NCBI RefSeq assembly: GCF_964204645.1
Contig: NC_134032.1
Span: 10,100,275-10,164,274 of the forward strand
Length of the DNA: 64,000 nt
DNA from: Tubulanus polymorphus
Taxonomy: Eukaryota; Nemertea; Palaeonemertea; Tubulaniformes; Tubulanidae
Direction of reading: 5' to 3'
Shown here: positions 57,049-64,000 of the stretch, piece after piece
Position numbering within the stretch: the first letter of the stretch is position 1
How the letters are laid out: every line of letters starts with the position of its first letter
The notes under the pieces: model-generated
Told to the model about the DNA's origin: nothing
The model's input: the letters and a program-made list of their open reading frames with translations, nothing else
The model's database searches: none
Translations under genes and position numbers: made by a program

Positions 57049-60000
57049 ATGGCGTCTACCATCACTTGGGAAAGTAAGCAGAATTTCAACCAGTTTTTAA
57101 GCGAAATAACGATGAAATACGGCCGAGAATTCGTTTAAACTAATTTCTTCATCAAGATGATTCAATTCCCGAATATGCTTGAAATATTTTTTTGAGATGT
57201 TGACCCCGCAAAGCGGAAAAGTCGAGGGTGAAACGGTGGAAATTTCGCGTTCAATATGGTTGTTAGGTTCGAACCCCGCCGGGTCCCCATATCCCGATTA
57301 GATATCTGCTGCTAAAATGAATTGAATGTTGAAATTGTCCTGTCTTTGCGGCCAGCCTGCGTATCCATGAGGGATTCCTAAACTATTGTGGGCCTGGGGG
57401 TTTCCTGTCCTGTCGACGTCCAATTTTTCCGAAAAGCTCAATCTGATCGATGTTCAATTTCTTTCTTGCTCACAGCCGCTCGAGATTTGTTGAAGAAATT
57501 CCGCGAAGATAACGTGCGCAACAGTAAAGAGATAGTCGACCTGTGGGAGGTGTTTCAATACGACTTCAAGTATAAACTAGGAGATGAAGGTACATTTTCA
57601 GAATTCTTGTCTTGGGGAAAATCAAAAAATTACAGGGGCCCTCATTTGAAGTTCGGAGGTGAACTGTAGCTTAGCTCATCCAGTTGAATATCTCTGGTAC
57701 TATAAAAAGTACTGGCATTCTGGATGAACTAAGCTACTATTCACCTACAAACTTCAAATATGAGCCCCTGCGTGAAAAATGAATTCCTCCTGCAAGAAAT
57801 GATTTTTTGTGAAAGGTGAATTTGAAACTTTTTATTTTAATTTTCATTTCATAAATTGTTTTCTTTTTTTGTTTTGGCAGTTTGGCAGGTTTATGAGCAA
57901 GTGGCGCTGGCTGCGTTAGACATCTATGACATAGAACTCGCCGGGGTAAGTATGGCCTGCATGAATAAGAATTTGACATTACCCCCGTAGGCTAAATAGG
58001 ACACTACCAGAAAAGATGGCTTCCTTCATAAATCCACCTATGACATCATCAACCAGAAAAGAGTTGCCTCCATAAAATCCGCCTAATAATGATGATCCTA
58101 AAGTCTATTTATTTTTGATTGTCCACGATCTTTTTGGGATATTATGCTTAATTTTGGGTGCATACCTCAAATAGGTCTTAATCGAATCAGTAGAGTTGTG
58201 CAGTCCAGAAACTCATCGTTTTTATATCCATTTTGTACCGAGTGGAAGGATTGATGAATATTCTCGAAAGTTGAGCTTTAAATCGGCGAGAAAGACCGCC
58301 ATTTGGTTCCAGTTTGTTTACTTCTTTATGCAAATGAGCAGTGTGTACCATGTGATCTGGGTAAGTTTATTTTTTATGGGGAGAGTACGTTGCTCGCACG
58401 TGTTTCACTACGTGGGTACGGCCGTAATGGTTGCGCTATCATAGGCCTAAATCATTGCCAAACCACATTGTTTTGATACCTTTGACAAAGCCATCTTTAT
58501 TCACTAAAACGGCTTTGTAGAGTAATATTGTGAGTCGTTGATTGGCCTCTTGGCGACAAGAAGCTGCTACATCCCCCATGATATAATTGACGCATCCTCG
58601 CCTCATTGCGCATGTGTGCAATGCCTCATTTGCATAAAGAAATAAGCAAAAACGAACAAAATGGCGGTCTTTCTTGCCGATTTAAACCTCAATTTTCGAG
58701 AATATTCATCAATCCTTCTAAACAGTGTAAAATGGATATAAAAACGATGATTTATCTGGACTGCACAACTCTACTGATTCGATTAAGACCTATTTGAGGT
58801 ATGCACACTCAAAATTAAGCATAATATCCCAAAAAGATCGTGGACAATCAAAAATAAATAGACTTTAGCAATATGAAAATTTGCCATCATAAAAAACATG
58901 TGAAATTGTAAGACACTTGCAAAAGAGATGGCTACCTTCATAAATCCATCAATGACATTTATCCCGTAAAGATAGTTGACTCCATCTCCCTAATAAGGAC
59001 GATCCAAGTAACACGAAAGTTTGTCGACACAACAAACAAGTGGCATTGCCAGACGCTTGCAGAAAAGAGATGGCTACCTTCATAGATCCCCCTATGACAT
59101 CATCAAATACGTAAAATGTATTTGTGTTTATGTTTATATAGAGTTGTATAGATGCGTTGAACAGTCAGTTCGTCGACAGTCTAAGAGTTCGTAAACTAAC
59201 CGGTATGAAACTAGAATGTCAAGGAAGGTAAGAAACTAGAAATCCACATTCCACCCTCGATTTCATACGGCGGAATTTCGTTACGGCGAACTTCACGGAC
59301 CGGAAAATATGTTCGTTATAACCGATAGTTCGTTATCCAGGACCCATTTCCGCAGTTGTGAGTTAATTCTGAGTAAAACTTAGTTCATTTTCAACGAGTG
59401 TCAAATCTTAACTCTGAACTGTGGAACTGAATCCTGCTGTGAAATTAATCATATTTTCTTAACTTGGGATGAAATCTATTCGCCCTACTTGTTATACCCG
59501 ATAAATCGTTGTATCAGAGTTCGTTGTAACAAGGTTCGACTGTACAGCTGTGTTAATCAACGGAAAAAAAATCTAAAATTCTTTAATCGATTCTGAAAAT
59601 AGGTTTTTGACGTTCGTTTATTTTATTCGTAGATTCAAAGATGCATTGGGAGTTTATGAGTCGATTCTCGAAGAAGACGAAACCAATTCGGTGAGTGAGA
59701 ATAGAGAATAGATTTATTTACACTCAAACCATTTCCATTGTATATGTGTATTGAGGAAAAAAGACTAGCTACATAACAAAAACAGAAAATAACAACATTT
59801 TAAAACATAACAAACATTATTCACAAAAGACCCCTCCTGTACTAGGGTAAGAGGGGGCTATATGCGTCAAGACCTATTTGATTGAATTTCCTATGTCAAA
59901 TTTTCTGATAAATCAAAGTTCCTAAAGCTATCAAGATTGAAGAAGTTTTCACACGCAATTCAGTTCTGTCGATAGGTGCTGCCATCTATCGGATAGATCA

Positions 60001-61135
60001 TGTACTGCTGCCATCACTACTGAAATAACCCTAACTTAATGCTTATCAAAGCTTATCAAAGCTTATCGCAGTGATAACAAGTGGACTTCGAAATATTTAG
60101 ACTATATCTACTTGACTTTCTGTATTGAAATTGGGTTATTTTCGGGTCTTGAAAATGGGGGGGGGGGTAAATCCCTCATAAGGTATTATTGATTAGCATC
60201 GAATTTTCATGAATGGCATTAAGAATTATTGAAAGATTGGACAAATCACTGTTACTTAAAAAAACCTTATTTCTATCTTCTTTAGGGCGCGTATCTAATT
60301 CTGTTTGTATCGGTTTGGTCTCTTAGATTCCTTCGGGTTTAAATATATTTAGCAAATAATAATGGGTTCACAATGAAATTGAAATTGCGTCGAAATGCTG
60401 TAAATTTAGATCACCGATGCCCTATACTGAACCCTGTTGAGAGGCGTCGAAGTGCATGGAATTATACGGGGTATCCCGGGGGGACCAGTCGCTCAAAAGT
60501 TGAGATAACCGGTGGATAGATACCATAGTAACAATGAATTTTTGAATTTCAACTATTCACTGGTTGTTAACTCTAACCAACTTTTGAACAACTGGCCCAT
60601 AGAATTTCAAAGCCATAAAATGAAGACCTCATGGCTCAGGCTATCCCACTAGATGGCTTGCGTATCAGTAGGACCGCTCAATCCAAATTTGAAAGAAGGA
60701 GTTGTCACTTTCCAGATAAAAACACATTGTTCATACCGGTATTCCCTACAGATTTGAAAAAAATCTTTATGAAAGCATTTGGTCAATGAAGTATTGATAA
60801 TTGCCACCAATTTACTTAAGAATTAAGAATTATATGAAAGAAACGTTGGGAATGTGTAACTTGGGGTGTACGGTAAATCTGAAATCTGCCTACGGAAAAG
60901 GTATAGAGAATGAAATTGGTACATTCAATACAAATGCTGAGTTCAACAACTCTTTTAGTCTTAAAAAATTTTCTTTTCACTGGTATTAACTCTGGCGCGT
61001 GAATGATTCGAAAAGATTTAGCTCTATAATTTGAATTTTCTCGTTGCAGCTGGTTCACAAGCGAATCGTGGCGTTGTACAAAGCGCAGAATAATATTCCG
61101 GACGCAATTTCGAAACTGAACAAATACCTCGAACA
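57049..61135 (+). CDS. EMC2: ER membrane protein complex subunit 2, N-terminal part
   Basis: Six exons seen: 57049-57073, 57476-57589, 57881-57945, 59142-59227, 59633-59690 and 61050-61135, encoding 144 residues plus 2 nt. Phases match at every joint and the last donor is gtgagt. Family landmarks are DLWEVFQYDFKYKLGDE, then YEQVALAALDIYD, then LRVRKLTGMKLECQGRF, then ALGVYESILEEDE and ALYKAQNNIPDAISKLNKYLEQ. The latter belong to the TPR repeats. EMC2 is a soluble TPR scaffold on the cytosolic face of the ER membrane complex, which inserts tail-anchored and multipass proteins. The family is about 300 residues, so the C-terminal half lies beyond the window: no phase-matched next exon could be found in 61136-64000. 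Introns 2 and 3 contain foldback elements. Confidence 0.95.
57633..57770. mobile_element. Foldback MITE, CAGGGGC family (EMC2 intron 2)
   Basis: CAGGGGCCCTCATTTGAAGT and ACTTCAAATATGAGCCCCTG are terminal inverted repeats, with an inner GTAGCTTAGCTCATCCAG hairpin. Relative of 9353-9458. It starts 43 bp after the exon 2 donor. Confidence 0.85.
58010..58090 (+). repeat. AAGATGGC/TATGACATCATCA repeat, left of foldback
   Basis: AAGATGGCTTCCTTCATAAA, then TATGACATCATCAACCAG; the array continues at 58915-59110 beyond the foldback element. Confidence 0.65.
58098..58868. mobile_element. Long-armed foldback element (EMC2 intron 3)
   Basis: CTAAAGTCTATTTATTTTTG at the left and its complement at the right begin inverted arms of about 235 bp (58098-58336 and 58624-58868). 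The roughly 290-bp middle has no transposase. It is inserted in a minisatellite of the AAGATGGC family. Confidence 0.85.
58915..59110 (+). repeat. AAGATGGC/TATGACATCATCA repeat, right of foldback
   Basis: Two to three units: AGAGATGGCTACCTTCATAA, then CCCCTATGACATCATCAAA, ending 30 bp before EMC2 exon 4. Confidence 0.65.
59262..59545. mobile_element. Degenerate pogo-like element with nested MITE (EMC2 intron 4)
   Basis: The right end GTTGTAACAAGGTTCGACTG followed by TA resembles the pogo terminus at 14417. The left end (about 59262, GGCGGAATTTCGTTACGGCG) is poor. A GTTCCACAG-type MITE (about 59347-59439) is nested inside. Confidence 0.45.
59700..61045. other. EMC2 intron 5
   Basis: No gene. 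It contains a poly-G run near 60160 and the MITE at 60482-60598. Confidence 0.6.
60482..60598. mobile_element. GGGCCAGTTGCTCA-type MITE, short form
   Basis: GGACCAGTCGCTCAAAAGTT and AACTTTTGAACAACTGGCCC, reading inward, are inverted ends. The middle shares ATACCATAGTAACAATGAA with 22813-23066. Confidence 0.75.
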
Positions 61136-61172
61136 GTGAGTAGAATTCATTTTATGCGGCTTCGTATCTCCC

Positions 61173-61584
61173 AGCGTCCCTGCAACGTGCTTAGATTCCT
61201 TGATAATGCTTTTAAAGGCGCTTGAAACTCCTTTAATTCGAGCGAAATGTCCAAAGTTCAATTTTCAGAAATAGGCTGCTGGGTATTTGAAATGTTTGTA
61301 GTTAAGCTTATATGGGCAGCTACGCCTAAATCGATTCTTTCCCCTATTAGACGGTTCCCGAATTAGAAAACAAGTTGAGGTAGTGTAAAGGGTAGAAATT
61401 GCTTAAAAAACCACCTATTCAGTGGTGTTTTAAGCAAATTTCTATCCCTCCTATCCTCTATTCCGAGATAAACAGTACCAATTTAGGAGCAGTCGACAGT
61501 AATCGGGATATATGAAAGTGAAGTTCCATTATAAAACTCCATGAAAACTCCTTGTATCCAGGAATGAGCTATCTGCGAGAACCC
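61173..61584. repeat. CAGGGTCCC-type repeat element, copy 2
   Basis: Shares GCGCTTGAAACTCCTTTAAT, GAGATAAACAGTACCAATTT and AAAACTCCATGAAAACTCC with 46120-46484; the termini are degraded. Confidence 0.6.
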
Positions 61585-62419
61585 TGAATCCATAGGATGC
61601 ATCTTTCATTTTTCCTCGTTCAGTAGCTATGGAGATTTGGATAGCTTTGCCCCGGTAAAAGTATGCAAAATCATCAAATACTTAAAAAGGCACGAATCAG
61701 GTAGAAATTTTTTTACTTATACCATGAAGTTGCCTTTCCGGAAACGGTTTTTTTTTGCGTACAAAATAAAAATGACGAAAACGCCCTTGTCGGAAAAAAG
61801 CGGTTTTTTTTTTTTGCCGCGAACGTCATCGCGATGACCTTCGACCAGACGACGTCCATCCGTCCGTCCGAGATGCATTTGTGGATGACGACGTTTTGTT
61901 TTTCGCGTTCCCAGGGTCGAATTGAACGTTGAACCCTGTTGGTAATATTATCGGGTGTGGTAGGCTCTTAGTCGAATTTAATCAGACTAACAACACTTGT
62001 CTCCTCTGGAGGCGTTGATATATAGCTAATGAACGTTTCCTTGTTGTCGCGCCAGCGGCTAAAAAAAATTTGTTCGGCTGCTGTTGTTTTGCGTCTGTGT
62101 TTTAAGGGGATTACATTTTTTTTATCGGAGGCAATCGTTTGATCGTATTCAAAACAAATTATGTTAAGACGTGTTGAGGTTCACAGCATGAAAATCCATT
62201 TCTAATTCGGCGGTTAATGCTTAAGATAGGTAAGACCTAGCAATAACTTGGGATGAAACCAGTTTAAGCTCGTTTGGGTCCGGTTTGGTAGTTGAGACCG
62301 GGCTGTTATAGCTCATTTTGGTCCATTTCGAAAGAAGACACTTGATATATGGCCAGTCTTGTAGGTGCTTGACGTTCGTTTTATTTGAGCACGAAGCCCG
62401 TAACTCTTTTAAAGCTCCT

Positions 62420-62950
62420 TCATTTTAGAGATTTAGGCGGTTAGAAACCTTTTGTCTAGTTAGTAGTTGTAACTACCTAAACCAAGTTTATTTATTCTTA
62501 ACCCTTTCAGTGCTGACTAATTAATACCCTATAGTGCTGGAGATAATTTGAAAATTCCACCCTAGTGTGTTGAACAACAGGAATACCACTGTAGTGCGTC
62601 TACACCGCGGTGCGGTGTATCGTTAGTTACTAGTATTTAACTATGTTTGACACGTGCTGCCATTTTTCAAGAGAGATAATTACTAATTACTAATCACATC
62701 AATACACCGCAGTGCGTGTACTAGCAAAATCTATCACTGATTTATACACCGCACTGGGGTGTAGACGCACTTAAAGGGTTAAAGGATAGAAATTTTCTTA
62801 CAAAACCACCAAATTCATGGTTTACAAAGATTAACAGTACCGATTTAGGAGGAGTAGTCTACTAATTGGGCTATGAAAGTGATGCAGACGCTTTCTTGAA
62901 ATTTGAAATTTTTGCCTTTTTGAAACACCTTCAGTCCAGGTATGACTGGT
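62420..62950. repeat. CAGGGTCCC-type repeat element, copy 3, split by a piggyBac-like MITE
   Basis: The family sequence on both sides (left AAAGCTCCTTCATTTTAGAG, right AACAGTACCGATTTAGGAG) is interrupted by the TTAA element at 62498-62782, giving a relative age order. Confidence 0.6.
62498..62782. mobile_element. piggyBac-like MITE with TTAA target duplication, copy 3
   Basis: TTAA at 62498-62501 and 62779-62782. The left end is CCCTTTCAGTGC; the right end GCACTTAAAGGG has one mismatch. 285 bp, internally very similar to 40070-40364 in inverted orientation. Confidence 0.88.
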
Positions 62951-64000
62951 CTGTAAGTATCACGGACCAGAGAATGTCCAAATCATAAGATTCTTCAGCC
63001 ATCCCTTCCTTAAGTGGCAGGCTCTGTGATCCATTAAAGAGCCATTAAGAGCCATGCCTTTTTCTAGCGGTTGGCTCCGAAAATATCCCTAACAATCACC
63101 TAATATGGTGGCGTGGATTTAGTTTTGGCATCAGCCGAGAATGTCCATCGCGCAAACCGAATTTCTGACCGTTGCGTTCATATCTCGTGGAAAAACATGT
63201 TTGTTCCTCGTATTTGCGGGAAATTCGATATATTCGCGGGGACGAGCTAAAGAAGTCGTTTTTCATTCAGAGGAAATCCAGACCGATTGAAATTTGATTC
63301 GAGATCGGTGACAATCTTTTAACGTATGTTTCCACGTGATCGGGATAGATTGATTTTTGATTCGTAATCTGCTATGATGGCGTATTTGCTGCGTCGTTCT
63401 TCGAGGAGATTTTGTTTACACGAAATCGCTTCAGTTTCGTGGAAAATCGAGATTAATTGCGATACTCTCGAGTCGCTGGTTTTAACATTTGAAGCTAATG
63501 ATATCTGTTTGTCGCAGTAGTTCTTGGTATCCAGCTTGAAATAATCGCATTTCGGGGTCTGATTTATGTAGGTGGCCCGCTTTGGACCAATCTGTTTGTT
63601 AAAACTGTTTGTTATGATTATATGCAGTAGGCTATATGGAATTAATCGAATTTCAGGGTCTTATTTCACCAGGGGTGGCAGTGTTCTCTGCAACAGGTTA
63701 CCAATTTTTACATCCACCCGTCTGAAAATTAGCCACCCCTTATAAAAAGTCTGCGGCACCTACCGGAGTGGATGTCAATATTCTATCAATGCTGATAATG
63801 ACTTTGAAATATATTGAGCTAACGTGAAAAATAGAAGATCACACCAAAATTAAGCTTAGATTTTGGGTATTTTTGGGGGATCAAAAGCCTTGCTACTTCA
63901 CCAGCCTCAATGTCATACAATGACCCCCTTTAAAATTCAAACATACACTCTTAGAACAAAGGGTTCTACCTAAGAACCTTTAGGGGTTCTTGGGCTTGCC
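62951..64000. other. No gene seen; transposon end at window edge
   Basis: Probable EMC2 intron 6. From about 63949, CACTCTTAGAACAAAGGGTTC has the look of a DNA-transposon terminus that continues outside the window. Confidence 0.4.

Noticed and set aside
57260-57295. tRNA T-arm-like motif (GGTTCGAACCCCGCCGGGTCC)
   Set aside because: No matching anticodon arm or acceptor stem could be drawn; it lies in EMC2 intron 1 and is likely chance or a SINE scrap.
61136-64000. Search for the next EMC2 exon
   Set aside because: No phase-2 acceptor followed by EMC2-like sequence was found; the gene continues outside the window.

Overview
The window reads as a nuclear chromosome segment of an animal. It is AT-rich, has spliceosomal introns with GT-AG borders, and carries a motile-cilium dynein gene, neuronal-type membrane genes and dense small DNA transposons. 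The tandem single-exon receptors, short cystine-knot secreted peptides and repeat style suggest a marine spiralian (mollusc, nemertean, annelid or brachiopod). That placement is inference; the sequence alone does not fix the species.

Left part (1-22.5 kb): an accessory multigene region, all genes on the minus strand. Two small secreted cysteine-rich peptide genes (1180-1726 and 12303-14541) have a signal-peptide exon spliced in phase 1 to an 89-nt terminal exon with an inhibitor-cystine-knot cysteine pattern. They sit among five intronless rhodopsin-like receptor genes (7450-8403, 9812-10756, 17090-18040, 19014-20075, 21091-22041). Each receptor is preceded by a conserved upstream block; a sixth block at 6745-6905 has no receptor. 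Peptide gene plus flanks was duplicated as a unit with the receptors. One receptor (19014-20075) carries a 111-bp in-frame insert flanked by a 4-bp AGGT duplication with perfect GT-AG ends, which looks like a newly gained intron. Non-LTR retrotransposon pieces lie at 1-372 and 2418-3680.

Middle (22.6-37.6 kb): a near-identical 1995-bp tandem duplication (22598-26587), a UBA-containing peptidyl-tRNA hydrolase 2 gene in five exons on the minus strand (27267-30443), repeat-rich DNA, and a divergent intronless class A receptor on the plus strand (34851-35996) just behind a duplicated (TA)n tract.

Right part (37.6-64 kb): conserved housekeeping or neuronal genes with repeat-filled introns. NKAIN (Na,K-ATPase-interacting protein; 37647-49771, seven exons, 367 aa) has a long extra cytoplasmic tail exon and a possible alternative C-terminus by intron retention. 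DNALI1 (axonemal dynein light intermediate chain; 53802-56825, six exons, 259 aa) and EMC2 (ER membrane complex subunit 2; from 57049, six exons seen, truncated by the window end) are divergently transcribed from a 223-bp shared promoter with an RFX X-box candidate.

The intergenic and intronic DNA is rich in foldback and MITE families: TTAA-flanked piggyBac-like, TA-flanked pogo-like and CAGGG-ended hAT-like elements, elements with arms of about 100-280 bp, and several minisatellites, some apparently built from MITE pieces. Exon boundaries were read by eye from splice signals and reading-frame continuity; in every complete multi-exon model the summed CDS is a multiple of three.
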